Notes: a model not told the origin generated them from the sequence alone. A DNA stretch of 64,000 nucleotides from Ascarosepion bandense (GCA_037127315.1 JBBBDQ010001609.1:613001-677000); one strand, 5' to 3'. Positions 9,716 to 21,406 are shown, counted from the stretch's first letter. Numbers and translations: made by a program.

Positions 9716-10170
9716 CAATCGCTGAAACAACAGTCTGAAGAAAAAAGGTCTCAAACTAAATAGAAACAAAATTTTCTCGGCAAAATATTTATGCTCTCAT
9801 GAAGAGGATAGATCAAAGTATTTTTTAATTATTGTTACATTTTGTTTTTTTTTCAATTGTTTCCAACAGGTTCTAATAGGTTCATTCAGTGGTAGAAAAT
9901 CTTTTTTCTTTCGTCAGTGCGAGGCATAAATTGACGCTAGAGTTTATTACGTTAAAACGTAATATTACGTAAAGGCATTTTTGACTGTGAAAGACACATT
10001 AATTTGAAAATTCTTGCAAAAATAAAATAATGGTTGGATTTTGATGAACGTTTCAGAACTTATTCATAATTGACTGAAATCAGTTTTGAAATAATTATTT
10101 TTAGAAAATATTAGTGAAAACATTTTTTACATATGTTACTCCCTACCAATTAATTTCCATTAAAATGTCT
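9716..10170 (+). repeat. Unclassified repeat U2, copy 1
   Basis: Homologous over about 440 bp to 60,432-60,870: 'gaggatagatcaaagtattt', 'ctttcgtcagtgcgag', 'gtgaaagacacatt', 'cttattcataattgactg' and 'ccaattaatttcca'. AT-rich, no coding frame, class unknown. Confidence 0.75.
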
Positions 10171-10380
10171 ATTGTCGATATGGAGACGTGAGTGTCTATA
10201 TGGAATTCTTTTCTAGAATATCATTTGGTTCTGACGAGCAGGTTTGCCTGCGAAATACGTATTACCTATGAAATTGTAGAATATCTAAAAAAAATTCCAG
10301 ATTATATTACTCTGTCAAATTAAATAAATAAATTTAACATTGAGTTCTTTTGAGTTCGTCTCTATCGGAATTTACCTGAC

Positions 10381-10383
<3 letters not shown>

Positions 10384-10420
<37 letters not shown>
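10384..10420. repeat. (AT)n microsatellite
   Basis: Pure TA repeat. Confidence 0.95.
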
Positions 10421-10423
<3 letters not shown>

Positions 10424-10499
10424 GAAATGATATATAATTATAAAGAAAAATTTAGTGAAAAAACATCGTGACAAAAGTTTTAATGTGACAAGTTTTGTC

Positions 10500-10745
10500 C
10501 TTTAAAATTTCTTCGAGCCTCAGAAAGAGACAGCCGAAGTTCCTGGGGCATGCAATGAGGAAGGAAAGCTTGGAGAACCTGATACTAGCAGGCCAGATAG
10601 AGGGAAAAAGAGACAGGGGAAAACGGCGAATAACATATTTAAAGGACCTGCGTGGGGTTGCGAGCTAAGAGCCACCAGGGATAGGGAGACGTAGAGAGTC
10701 ATGATCGCCTACGCCCTGAAAGGACAAGGGACATAGTTCGAGAAT
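10500..10745 (+). mobile_element. LINE-B 3' end
   Basis: Close to 31.13-31.38 kb: 'cagaaagagacagccgaagt', 'ctggggcatgcaatg', 'aggccagatagaggg' and 'atcgcctacgccctgaaagg', ending in an AAT-rich tail. It is the C-terminal tail of a second non-LTR element (LINE-B) whose RT is typified elsewhere by 'MWFYRRMLRMSWVEHVSN'. 5'-truncated, with an internal deletion after 'ggacctgcgtgg'. Confidence 0.8.
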
Positions 10746-10844
10746 AATAATAATACGGTGATGCGACTATACATACGCGCAACGGAAAAAGAAGCAGATC
10801 ATTTAAAATTTTTACACTTTACTATATATGTATATATTGTAATA

Positions 10845-11056
10845 TCGAGTTCTTTCGGTGACTGGCATATGTATACACTGCTTATATACAACACGTTAAA
10901 ATTTCCCTTCCCCGATTCCATGCGCCTAAGAATTAGAAAGTAGCGACTCCGACTGACACCAAATTGGTCGAGTTTCGATCCTGGCCAGAAGTAAGTGGAT
11001 GTGTCTAGCCACATTGATGAGCTGTGATATAACGAAACAGGCTTCTATGTGGAGGA
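10845..11056 (+). mobile_element. HH-SINE copy with inactivated hammerhead
   Basis: The head 'ctttcggtgactggcatatg' is followed by a B-box-like 'gtcgagtttcgatcctgg' and 'gatgagctgtgatat.acgaaaca'. The ribozyme core is damaged: C3 is T (TTGATGA, 11,014-11,020) and the cleavage base after TGT is G (11,051) rather than A, C or T. GAAA (11,034-11,037) remains. It abuts (AT)n at its 3' end like the other copies. Confidence 0.75.
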
Positions 11057-11089
<33 letters not shown>

Positions 11090-11345
11090 CCTTTCCTGAA
11101 GATCCGTTTAGGTGAAACCTTGGTAGGTTTGTTGGCTCACTAGGTTAATTTACTTATTCTGCTCTGCTTAAGTATTGAGCGCTTTTTTGTTATTGATTAC
11201 TCGTCTGGGGTTTTTTCTTTGGACTACGTACTGGCTGGCTCAAATCTCTATGGCTGATGTTCATGTGCTTAGCTTGTTCTTTTTTTACAATCATTTTTCC
11301 TTCTGCGTATATACGCGGAGAGTTTTTCGAAACGAGTATAGTGAT
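11090..11345 (+). repeat. PLE/retrozyme-like repeat with CTGAAGA motif
   Basis: Starts after (AT)n with CTGAAGA (11,096-11,102) and a GAAA at 11,114-11,117; the stem II between them is only two pairs, so this is a weak hammerhead-like site. Downstream 'tgctctgcttaagtattgag' and 'gcgctttt' are shared with 22.85 kb and 28.21 kb, placing it in the same repeat group as the ribozyme-bearing pair at 28 kb. It ends at another (AT)n (11,358-11,393). Confidence 0.5.
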
Positions 11346-11353
11346 AAGTTTGC

Positions 11354-11399
<46 letters not shown>

Positions 11400-12025
11400 A
11401 ATAAAACGCATACATTTAAAGACTTAGTTATACAACGATAACGTTAAATCTTTTATTTCGTCTGCTTACCATTATTGTTTTATTATTTAGTATTTGACAT
11501 TTTACTTACAAAGACTGCTATACATGTATGTTGAGAGAGACGAAACAGGGGATTCTTAGGAATTAACACTGCATGGTGAGTGTCAGTTTTAGACTTCACT
11601 GCTATTTTCAATGCTACCACAATACAGTGTTTAATCCTATGTATGTACGGTCAATATATATGAACGCTCTATCATTGATATTTTAGTACTCTTGCTTATA
11701 AATATAGAACATTTTAAACAATGAATATATACTGGTCAATCCTTCTCTAAGGTCATCGTGTCAGCTTTCAGTAATTTAAAGTTATCCAGCATTTGATAAT
11801 CCGTTATATATTTCATTCTTTTCAACCTGGCTATCTGATTGCATAGTTTTATATAAAATCGAAAGGGATAAAAAGTCTCTTTAAAGCTGTGATACATTTC
11901 TCAACATCTTAATCGTCTGCATTAACATTTCGTTCTGAATATTTTTTTTAATATTCTCTACTAGATCCCTATTCGTTATCATCTAGGTAAACTCTACGTA
12001 TCTCTTCTGCGTACATTATATTTAT
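11400..12025. other. Unassigned AT-rich DNA
   Basis: No gene, SINE or LINE similarity seen by eye. It ends at the CTAG terminus of the neighbouring Helitron-like element. Confidence 0.5.
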
Positions 12026-12027
12026 AA

Positions 12028-12143
12028 CTAGCAGTATAGCCCGGCGTTGCTCGGGTGTAATGAAAGCTTTAAAACTAATCCATGGTCCTGGAGCTCAGAA
12101 TATTTGAAAGAATATAATAATTGCGACAATTTACCAATCGCAC

Positions 12144-12193
<50 letters not shown>

Positions 12194-12641
12194 CATTATA
12201 GCCCGGCGTTAGTCGGGTGTAATGAAAGCTTTAGCACTAATCCATGGTCCTAGAGCACAGACTCTTTGGACTTTGGTACGAAAGACAAAAAAGCAATAGT
12301 TGTTTCCAGTTAAAGCGAAACCGTAGACTGAAAGAAAAATGAATGGATGTAAGTCAAATTTAGAATTCCTGGTATCGATATCAAATTTTCTACACTATTG
12401 TAAGAACTGCAACCTTGAAACTTCTGAATATCGTTTCTTATGTCTTTGTCTATGAGTGTATCAAATTTGATTAAAATCGGACCACTCCTTCTATAACCCA
12501 ATTTTTTCGATTATCGATTTTCGATATTTATCGGGGGTAACTCGACACAAAACCTAGCTAAGAACACTCGCAGATGCTTATAGTACAACTGTGTAAATTT
12601 TCAAGAGAATCGGTTTAGCCGTTTCGGTGCCTATAGGTAAC

Positions 12642-12694
<53 letters not shown>

Positions 12695-12716
12695 AAGTCC
12701 CATTTATAAATAGGTT
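12028..12716 (-). mobile_element. Helitron-like non-autonomous element, copy 1 (nested end)
   Basis: On the minus strand it runs from 'ctatttataaatgggacttt' through (TG)n, 'gaaacggctaaaccgattct' and 'cgaaaatcgataatcgaaaa' to a GC-rich hairpin 'cccgagcaacgccggg' and 'ctatactgctag'. A 3' hairpin a few bases before a terminal CTAG next to T fits canonical Helitrons; I see no clear 5' TC. The 3'-terminal ~110 bp is present twice, separated by (AT)n (12,147-12,189), so one copy is inserted into or duplicated beside another. No Rep/helicase coding. Confidence 0.6.
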
Positions 12717-12719
12717 TAG

Positions 12720-13855
12720 ATATTACAGATACAGATGTCCAATATCTGGTTGAGTCATTACGAAACTTTCATCCATGAATTAGAATTAACGTCTCACGTG
12801 ATGGAACATGCCTATTGAAGGATCCAACTGAATTCTAACTAATAATTAACTTTTATATAATTACTTTCGAATTTATTTAAGTCCGCTTCATCAGGTAATG
12901 GTCATAATGGCACCACATGTACCGCATTTATAGTATCAGTGGTGTCTTGGGTACAGTAGCTTGACAGAGTCTATTCCTCTTCAGGATGGTTTTGGAGTTT
13001 TCCTTCTCTAAGACGTTTTGACATTTCAAGAACCCAGTACACACTAGCATTTAACCCATAGATCGTGGAAGACGGATAGATTCGCGCTTTTCCCCGGGAT
13101 CTTTGCACGAAGTGAACAAAAAATAATGGAGCGAGAATTGAACTCTGCATGCCTAATTCACTTTCCGAGCCGATAATTGTTATCCCATCGGTTCTTTAAA
13201 GTCCATTTCGACGTCAGCTTTTTGGTATTGCTGAAGCACTTTATACTGGGCAGATAGGCACATACAAGCCACTAAAATTACGACTTGGGACAAGATGTGG
13301 CAATTTTTTTTCCTTTTCAACAATGATTTATATAAAATATTTGTCAAAACTTTTATCAGTACAAAATATATATATGAAAGGAAATTTGAAATCTGTATAT
13401 GTGTAACATTAATTGCCTTTATCTTGCTTATTGAAACTCAATAAAGGGCCCAAGAACCACTCAAGATAGCGGCTTACTAAATGAGGTTGTTTTATGGACG
13501 TAGAAAAGAGAAAGCAAATGAAGGTTATGAGGATATGTTGGATAAATAACGGTTGAGAAGGGTTTTAGATTCTAGTATTCGGGAAGCATAATATGTGGAA
13601 TCTGTTCTATGAAATAGGGGTTCTTAGAAAGAAGCTGTCCGAATGGAACTTTCGCATTACCAATATGAATATGAAGGGAATAAATAAAGATGCTTTAGCC
13701 CTGCATATATGATACGGCAGATATTAGCAGTTAAGCTTCATAAATTTACTGTTTAAATTGCCCGATATAACTGTGTTAATTTTATCTTGTTTGCGGAACT
13801 TTCTTCCGGCTTCTTGTTTTCACAACAACTACGGTCTTCAAAAATTTAATTAAAA
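12720..13855. other. Unassigned DNA
   Basis: No recognisable coding or repeat features. A CTGATGA occurs at about 12,896-12,890 (minus), but no acceptable stem II and GAAA pair with it. Confidence 0.5.
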
Positions 13856-13859
13856 AAAA

Positions 13860-14285
13860 AAAGACGAATATTTTAACTGGTGGAACTCGGGAATGTAGCT
13901 CGTTAGAATCCTTTCCGTGTAAATAGCGAATAAAGTAGTGAGAGGTTTGCGACGTTCTGTCTGTCGAAACGGGGTTGTGCGATTGGAAAATAATAAATCG
14001 TGTACAGGGTCGCGTAATGGTCTTTGAACTCTGTCTAGGCAGGAAAGAGAGAATTAGCAAACCCCAGCTCAAATGCAGTAGCAATACATCATTTCTGGTC
14101 TGATCTGACTTTTGCTAAGTTAGAGCATAGCAGGTGGAGTTATATACTTTCTGGAACAATATGAGAGCTCACTATTTTTTTCCACCGTCATTAGTGATGG
14201 ATGGAGTTCCAACTGAAGTTTGGGGGTGGACGTGAGTCCCAAAAGACGTTCTAAGAAAAGAGCTCCACTGTGAGTACAACTATTC
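13860..14285 (-). mobile_element. LINE-A C-terminal fragment
   Basis: On the minus strand, pieces such as 'CTRFIIFQSHNPVSTDRTS' and 'YFIRYLHGKDSNELHSR' line up with LINE-A 'PLSHRRNVASLCLFYKYFHG', and 'KSDQTRNDVLLLHLSWG' with the 'EYCCHIW' region. The frame is interrupted by indels. Truncated at both ends. Confidence 0.65.
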
Positions 14286-14904
14286 AACGTGAGAATTTAG
14301 ATATTGTTTCTATTTTATCAGGGAGCTGCTTTTTCCCTATACAGAAAAAAGTCAGCTTTTAAGCTTACTGGCTGTAGAAATGAATATTTATCACAGCCGT
14401 CTGTTTTTGTTTTTTTTTTTCTTTTTGCACAAATGAGCAGTAATAACATATTGGCTCTAGTTTCTAATTAGCACGGGAGGCGAAAACAAACAAAGTCGTG
14501 AAAAAACAAATAAACTCAACTGTGAAAGTAGATCGCACGAGATTTGCTCCTTGCACGCAAAAACTGAAGTTGGCAGACATTAAACTGACACTAAATAAAT
14601 AAATAGTATGAACTAATCATAGTTTTATGTCTTTAGTTGCACGACGAAGATTATTTTTTTACCTGTATGCCTTTCGAATATCAGATACCATCAAGGTTAA
14701 CTGGCCCATATTGTCAGAGTTACAAGATTCCTAGATAACATTTTGGCGGAATAATTTTACGTTTCTAAATCTCAACAGACCATAATCATTTATAAAGATA
14801 GATCAACTTGACACGGTTATTAACTGAATTTTGATCTGCGTAATATTCAATCTATAGAGATGTCTTTGTTTATACACATTGAAAATGGAGAAAATTATGT
14901 TGAA

Positions 14905-15150
14905 AAATATTATATTTGTCAATATTTCTGAGATAAGGCATTGCATTATTTACATTATTTACATTGCTCGAACTGTTGTTGTCATTTTTGTTGCTATATT
15001 TACGACGTTTCGATATGTGCAAGTTTTGACCTTCTTCACATGTTTAGAATTTAGAAATGAAACCTTTATTTCGTTCACCCGGCAAATTGTTCTAGCTCCA
15101 TGAGCCATGTCTCTTCCAGATTTCTCAGTATCAGTTATCTCCCTTTAACT
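14905..15150 (-). repeat. H-family repeat, copy 3
   Basis: On the plus strand: 'tatttctgagataaggcatt', 'tttacattgctcgaactgtt', 'acgacgtttcg', 'gaccttcttcacatg' and a 'cagttatctcccttt' end, the same order as 37,640-37,970. The stem of the hammerhead-like hairpin is degraded. Confidence 0.65.
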
Positions 15151-15237
15151 CTCAAGTTTTTGTTCACCTCTGCTGTAGTCAGGTATGGACTCACAACTCA
15201 TTAAACTCACGGCTCAAGGGATGAAACTGCTGGTTTG

Positions 15238-15645
15238 TTTGGAACAAGATAATATTTGTTAAGAACAAGGTAATATTTCTTTGAAACAAGATAATATTTG
15301 TTAGGAACAATGTAATATTTGTTTAGAACAGAGTAATATTTGCTAGGAACAAGGTAATATTTGTAAGGAACAAGATAATATTTGTTAGGAACAAGATAAT
15401 ATTTGTTAGGAACAAGGTAATATTTGTTTCGGAAAAAGATAATATTTGTTAGGAACAAGGTAATATTTGTAAGGAACAAGATAATATTTGTTAGGAACAA
15501 AATAATGTATGTTAGGAACAAAGTAACATTTGTTAGGAACACGATAATATTTGTTAGGAACAAAGTAATATTTGTTTCGGGAAAAGATAATATTTGTTTC
15601 GGAAAAAGATAATATTTGTTAGGAACAAGGTAATATTCGTTGATC
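15238..15645 (+). repeat. 21-bp tandem repeat array
   Basis: About 19-20 copies of a unit near 'ttgttaggaacaaggtaatat' (21 bp with wrap). Because 21 is divisible by 3, the minus strand stays open as repeated 'NKYYLVP' heptads for 146 residues. There is no start context or flanking exon-like sequence; I treat it as non-coding. The array boundaries are sharp. Confidence 0.9.
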
Positions 15646-16173
15646 ATCGAGTGAAGGACGTGAGTGTCAAAGGTTTGTGAAATGCACAGGCTAACCTCAA
15701 TGACAGGTTTCTTTTAAGCTGCGTAATTTATGTTCCGTTTCTTTCTTTCTTTTTTGTAAAAATTGTTAACATGGTTTTGTTTAAGATTTCATAACTGCAT
15801 GGGAAGAACTGAAGCACAACCAATTTTATTTATCACATTCCAACGATTTGACATGTAATAAATTTATTGTTAACAAAAGGCATTTAGGTAGTGTAATGGT
15901 TATAGAGATGAAAAATGAAAACGGGAACCCAGTTCAAACTCTGGTTTCGTCTGTTACGTTCACGTTTGCACTAATGTTCTCCAAAAAGGCATTAATCCAT
16001 CTATTTCTCTATCTATGGGTTAAATAACAGTGTAGACTTAGCAGGGAACTCCGAAAATCACAGAAAATTTTTATTACTTTACCCTAAGCATAGTGATAAT
16101 ACCCACTAGGACGCAAGGAGTTACTGGGGGTGGGTGAGAACGTAAAAACGTTAGTGAAGAGAAGTAAGGAGAC

Positions 16174-16385
16174 AGTCAGTTAAGTGCCATACATGACACA
16201 TGCTTGGGCGATCATGTCTCGAAAGATACATGACTGACTGGGCAGAAGATTATCCCGCAGTAGGTTGCCATTACTTTTGCCAGCCAAGACTATAGAACAC
16301 AATATGTCCTCTTATTTAACCCATAACTGGAGAGAAGAGATACATTAATACCTTTCCCAAGGGTATTTGCGCGTAAGTGAATGCA
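16174..16385 (-). mobile_element. tSINE, 5'-truncated
   Basis: Inverted family body from 'cagtcagttaagtgccatac' to 'gcgcgtaagtgaatgcaa'; the tRNA head is absent. It abuts the LINE-A fragment that follows on the same strand. Confidence 0.9.
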
Positions 16386-16850
16386 ATTTAATTTTTTGAT
16401 GATCGCAGTTGGTAGGAAAGTAAGAAATCGGAATGAAGTTCCACGGGCGATAAATGCGAGAAAAGAAGCTATTAGACGAGAAGATACGGTTGAATTTAGC
16501 TAGTTCAAAAGTAAAGTGGTGAGACCTAGTTGCCAATCTAGTCGCACAGTTAAATTCAACAGTGGATGCACCAAGAAAAAAGCTAATCAGAACAGATGCC
16601 ATGAATATATTTGTAGAAAAGACAGAGAGTAGCCATGTCACGTCGGTGAGAAAGTGACTAAAATCTAGGTGTCAGGTCGAGATCAAGAATCTCAAGATAT
16701 ATATTAGGAGAAGCAGACTAGATATAACAGCAATATTTAATTGAAATTGAATTTATAAATGTGCAAGATGGATTCTGACGAGAAAAACATATCTGGCATG
16801 ACACAGAGAACTGAATTTTCTAGATCTAACAATATAATCATTCTACTTTA
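16386..16850 (-). mobile_element. LINE-A C-terminal fragment
   Basis: On the minus strand: 'CATRLATRSHHFTFELAKFN', then 'SFFSRIYRPWNFIP' and a 'YFPTNCDHQKIK' end, equivalent to the final residues of LINE-A at 34.66-34.83 kb ('ATRLATGSHPFTVRLTKCRQ', 'FFSCTSRLWNLLPYSCFPDG'). Upstream on the same strand (16,760-16,850), 'gattctgacgagaaaaac' matches the LINE-A segment at 28.36 kb, with the intervening part deleted. Confidence 0.75.
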
Positions 16851-16997
16851 TGTCAATGGTAAACGTGAGACCCCCCAAAAAGCGCCAAGACTTGCTCTCT
16901 TGGAGGTTAGCCTCAGTCATACTGACAGTAAGAAGAAAATTTTATATAAGGCAACTAAATGAAAGCAGTTTTGTTTTGGAGGCGCTGACATTTACAA

Positions 16998-17274
16998 TGT
17001 GCGTTGTGGTGCAGTCGATATCAGCTCGGAACAAGAAATCGGGGGTCCGAGTTCGAATTCCATTTGAATTCCTTGCATTCACTTACGTGCAAATATCCTT
17101 GGGAAAGGTATTAATCCGTCTCTTCCCTCCAGTTATAGGTTAAATAACAAGACAGATTGGGTTCTATAGCCATGGCTGGCAACCAGTCTACCATAGAAAG
17201 TAATCTTCGTCCCAGTCAGTCATGTCTCTTTCAAGACATGATCACCCTAGTGTGTTTAATGTATGAGATTTAAC
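16998..17274 (+). mobile_element. tSINE with 12-bp target-site duplication
   Basis: A box 'gtggtgcagtcg', B box 'gagttcgaattc', and the standard body and 3' end. It is flanked by the perfect duplication 'tgacatttacaa' at 16,986-16,997 and 17,275-17,286, proving insertion by target-primed reverse transcription of an essentially complete copy. Confidence 0.95.
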
Positions 17275-17666
17275 TGACATTTACAAGCCATACCTAGCCT
17301 GAAATAATATTTGACTGGAGATATTTCGAGGGCAGTTACGTTTTTTTTTGTCGGAACTGTCGGACTTGCTACTAAGATGGGAACAAATAGTATTCATCGC
17401 CATAAATGTCTGGTTAGGAACTAATGATAATAACTAATGATCGTTGACGTTGTTTAGATTTTCAAATTTTAGGTTTAAAATGTCTTTGATACTCTGATAG
17501 GTTGCGGTGAGCCCTCATCGCCTACGTCTTGAAAAAAACATGTCAATGAGAATATTGTACAAGGAGGTACTAAAAAGCTGTTCGCTCGACCAAGAAATGA
17601 TTAAAAGAAAATCTGGTGGTTGGTCATTTAGTCAGATTTTGAGAAGTGGGTCGTGCCAAAATATGT

Positions 17667-17896
17667 TTAACCCTCTAGGGCCATTCGTATCATATTTGAT
17701 ACAGTATGAAAACAAGCCTTGAAAGAAATATTTTCCTGAAAAATTTTTTAACAGAAATATTTTATAAATTTCAAATGAAAGCAGTACTGACTGCTCAGTC
17801 AATGAATACCAAATGTTTCCTTATAGGGAAATACCAAATGTTTCCTTATAGGGAAATACTGTATCAAATATGATACGAATGGCCCTCGAGGGTTAA
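17667..17896. mobile_element. piggyBac-type MITE (TTAA target site)
   Basis: A 222-bp element (17,671-17,892) with 37-bp terminal inverted repeats that differ at one position; they begin 'ccctctagggcc' and 'ccctcgagggcc'. It is bounded on both sides by TTAA (17,667-17,670; 17,893-17,896), the piggyBac target. Each TIR contains a small palindrome 'gtatcatatttgatac'. The centre has a tandem 25-bp duplication ('ccaaatgtttccttataggg'). No transposase; mobilised in trans if at all. Confidence 0.9.
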
Positions 17897-18236
17897 GTCT
17901 TTTTCTTATTTTCTGTATACACTAATATATGTATTTTTAATCCAATCTAGTTTCAGGTGGTTTGCTGGTTTATTCCTTAATTTCTGGGAGTTACGATGTA
18001 TCCTTGGAAAGGATAGGAGATAGATTTCTGTTTAGAATTCAATATTTTCCTCTCAAACACAAAGCTAGGCCTACCGCACCATTTAACATATCACTGGAAG
18101 GAGAAAAATGGAGTCTTAATTTTTCTAGGGACGTGTGTGAAAATGAAAACCGCAAACTCGAAAGGAATTTGAACTCTGCTCACTTATTTTGCTCGTTGTC
18201 TCGATAACCGCTGCTCTATCCACAAATATACAAATA

Positions 18237-18239
<3 letters not shown>

Positions 18240-18276
<37 letters not shown>
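18240..18276. repeat. (AT)n microsatellite
   Basis: TA repeat directly at the 5' boundary of the Helitron-like copy. Confidence 0.95.
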
Positions 18277-18277
<1 letters not shown>

Positions 18278-18281
<4 letters not shown>

Positions 18282-18875
18282 TATTTATAAATGAAACTTT
18301 GTCTGTCTGTCTGTGTGTCTGTGTGTGTGTCCGTTACCTATAGACTCCGAAACGGCTGAACCGATTTTCTTGAAAATTTACACAGTTGTACTATAAGCGA
18401 CTGCGAGTGCTCTTAGCTAGGTTTTATGCCGAGGTACCCCCGATAAATATCGAAAATCAATAATCGAAAAAATCGGGTTATAGAAGGAGTGGTCTGATTT
18501 TAATCAAATTTGATACACTCATAGACAAAGACATAAGAAACGATATTCAGAAGTTTCAAGGCTGCAGTTCTTACAATAGTGCAGAAAAGCGAGAATATAT
18601 ATATAAAAGGCAAGATGTTTGTGTGTGTGTCTGTTTATCTGCCTGTATGTCTGTATTTTTTCAGCCCTTTTATTTTAGTTTTTGTTTCGGGTTTGGCTCT
18701 AAGTAGGTATAATTGTAGTTCTTAGTCTCAGCCATGACACCATTTATTCAGAGGACTTATTTAGACTTCAAAATTCAGTTTACGACGAAAAAATTTATTT
18801 CCAGTCTACGGTTTCGCTTTAACTGGAAACAACTACTGCTTTTTAGTCTTTCGTGCCAACGTCCTACTTGTTAAT
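18278..18875 (+). mobile_element. Helitron-like non-autonomous element, copy 2
   Basis: 'cttatttataaatgaaactt', (TCTG)/(TG) repeats, 'gaaacggctgaaccgatttt', 'gataaatatcgaaaatcaat' and 'gaaacgatattcagaagttt' as in the 12-kb and 54.7-kb copies, then an (AT)-linked 'ggcaagatgtttgtgtgtg' part and 'gtctacggtttcgctttaac'. The CTAG/hairpin 3' terminus is missing, so this copy is 3'-truncated near 18,875. Confidence 0.7.
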
Positions 18876-19650
18876 ACAAAAATGTTTCCATCCATGAAGT
18901 AGTTGTAAAATAGAGAAATTAGAAATAGAACGTGTGGAAGATTCTTGATCATTCCAGTATATTCGAGAAAATTCGAGAAATATCGAGAAATATGCTAATT
19001 AGATGCAAGCCCCTGTAAAAGTAGTTTTTTTTTTTGAGGTAGTTGTCAGTTGTAAAAAGAGAATTTCTAGTATTATCAACTCCGGCTTTTAATTCGTGGA
19101 TTGTTATATCCAGCCGAAAAAATCTACATGAAAAGTTACCGACCAACAAAAACCCAAAAGAGGATTTTCAATAATAGCACTTATTTTACTTCGCTAGCCC
19201 TAACGTGTTAAAAATACTTGACCCCAACTTTCTTGTCTCTCGTAACACTTCGCCAGTAGGCCTAGACCTCTACGTTTTCTGTTTGGAATGCCACAGTTTT
19301 ATTTTTGTACATATTTTATTTTGTGTGTGTTTTTTTTTTTTAGAGAATTAAATATTTGTTTGTGTTTTGGTAAATCATTTTCTTTTCTTTTGTTACAACT
19401 TCAAACACGTAACTCTACCTCATTTCAGAAGTATAGACAAACACGAAATTTTTCTGATTATATAATTCTCAAACAAACATGCATTTAATTCATGCTTTAT
19501 TAAAACAAATATAAAGAAATCTTTTGGTTCCATGATAATCGGTTCCCTCAATTAATAATGAAAATGGATAGTTAATTGTAAATGTATTAGCAATTAAAGA
19601 GATTATAGGACAGTGGATTGACCAAGTTTCATTCAACTACTTATATATGA
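18876..19650. other. Unassigned DNA with an H-family tail
   Basis: No gene seen. 'ctacctcatttcagaagtat' at about 19,417-19,445 matches the 3' end of the H-family repeat. The remainder is unassigned. Confidence 0.5.
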
Positions 19651-19920
19651 TATGCGCTGTGGTGCAGTGGACATCGGCTCGGAAAGAAAGACGTGCTCGA
19701 ATTCTAGTTATATTCGTTGCATTCACTTGCGCACAAATACCCTTGAGAAAGACATTAATCCATCTACTGTCTCTTCAGCTATGAGTTAAATAAGCAAGAC
19801 AGATTTGGGTTCTATAGCCTTGGTTGGCATCCAGTCTACCGTAGAAAGTGATGGTAATCTTCTGTCCAGTCAGTCATGTCTCTTTCATGGTATCAACGCC
19901 CAAGTGTGTATTACGTATTG
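19651..19920 (+). mobile_element. tSINE
   Basis: Head 'gctgtggtgcagtggacatc' (A box), a decayed B box ('gtgctcgaattct'), then the usual body; the last ~15 bp of the family 3' end is lost. Confidence 0.88.
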
Positions 19921-21105
19921 GTAAAGTTATAACGATTTTTTTAAATTTAGAAATGTGTAACGATTCTGTAAAATTTGGAAAGATATAAGAACCCAAAAAC
20001 TTTGCAAAATCTGGAAAGATATAGAGATTTTGTAAAATGTGGAAAGATAAAACGACCCAGCAATTTTGTAAATTTCAAAAAGATTGAGTGATTTTCTAAT
20101 ATTAATTGTTTTACTTTTCTGTTTGCTATTATAGTATTTACTTAAGAAGATAGTCAAAATAGCTGCTAATAAGAGGGAATGTAAGGGAAAACTGTGTTCA
20201 TGCTTTATCAATCGCACTAGTACAGCAATAATATAAACAGTCGGTTCGCTGATTTTACTTGCCACGTTGATAAACACCATCATCTCTCCCGGATGCTCGT
20301 GGGATCTCATAAGCAAATAAAACTACCTAAACAATTATTTCCTTCTGATTTCTTTTTTATTGTGTTCTTAATTAACAGTAAAATCTTAATATGGATCAAG
20401 TACAATAAAATTACTTCAAAAAGATGTCATTAACATCGTTGGAAGCTATTTTAATGACAAAAAGATAACATTCTCTTACCAGCCAAAATATCTTGTTCAG
20501 ATTCTATTAATAATGCCTGACACTCGCATCTGTATTTAAAAACCAGTCATTAGTGTACGGCGTGAAAGAAAAGAAAAAAAAACATAATGATAATAGCAAA
20601 GAAGATATATTTGCAACAGATGTTTCCGGATGGTTGCTTTTTTTTTTCTTTTTTTTTTTTTTTTAATAGCAGCTTTGACACTTGGGGCAGAGAGCAAGGC
20701 GTTTTTTTTTTTTTTTTTTTTTTTGTGGGGCAGTTCAAAACCACATTTGAGAATACTTGGCACGCAGAGAATAATGGAAAAGTGTCTCTGGCCTTTCATA
20801 ATTGTCGATTTATGAACAGGCTCAAATGGTTTAGTCAAAGAAAGAATCACTTTATTTACTCTTTTCTTGGATCGTTCTGATCGGCTACATGAGCATATTT
20901 TAAGGCGGTTGTAATACTAAACTTATGCCTCGCACCTTATGAATTCTCTTTTTTCATTAGGCACAATGTCCTCTAAATTAAGACAACAGATTTAATGGTG
21001 TTTCTTTAATGAACATTCGCATCTGTTTCTTACAATGGTCATAAATGCGAACTGCTGAGTATAAAGTTCGCTTACATTATAAAAACTTGAATATTTTTGG
21101 TCTGC
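19921..21105. other. Unassigned AT-rich DNA with poly(T) runs
   Basis: There is short imperfect repetition of 'tttgtaaaatttggaaagat' near 19,925-20,090, and T homopolymers at about 20,638-20,664 and 20,702-20,724. No gene is apparent; F/K-rich frames are homopolymer artefacts. Confidence 0.5.
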
Positions 21106-21116
21106 AATTGGCAATT

Positions 21117-21406
21117 CAGTCAGTTAAGTGCCATATGTGATATACGCTTTCGGTGATCATGTCTTGAAAGAGACATGACTGACTAGGCAGTAAGTTATCC
21201 CGCAGTGGGTTGCCATTGCTTTCTGCGGTAGACTCATTCTCAGCCAAGGCTATAGAACCCAGTCTGCCCTGTTATTTAACCCATGACTGGGGGAAAGGGA
21301 CGGAGTAATACCTTTCCCAAGAGTATTTGTGCATAAGTGAATGCAAAGAATTCAACTGGAATTTGAACTCGGCTCTCCGATTTCTCCTTCCAAGCCGACA
21401 TCCACT
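21117..21406 (-). mobile_element. tSINE with 11-bp target-site duplication
   Basis: Full inverted body plus most of the tRNA head (5'-truncated a few bases inside the A box). Flanked by 'aattggcaatt' at 21,106-21,116 and 21,407-21,417. Confidence 0.95.

Noticed and set aside
12880..12900. CTGATGA on the minus strand as a further hammerhead
   Set aside because: No usable stem II before a GAAA and no cleavage triplet in position.
20536..20880. Lys- and Phe-rich frames
   Set aside because: Homopolymer T runs read on both strands.
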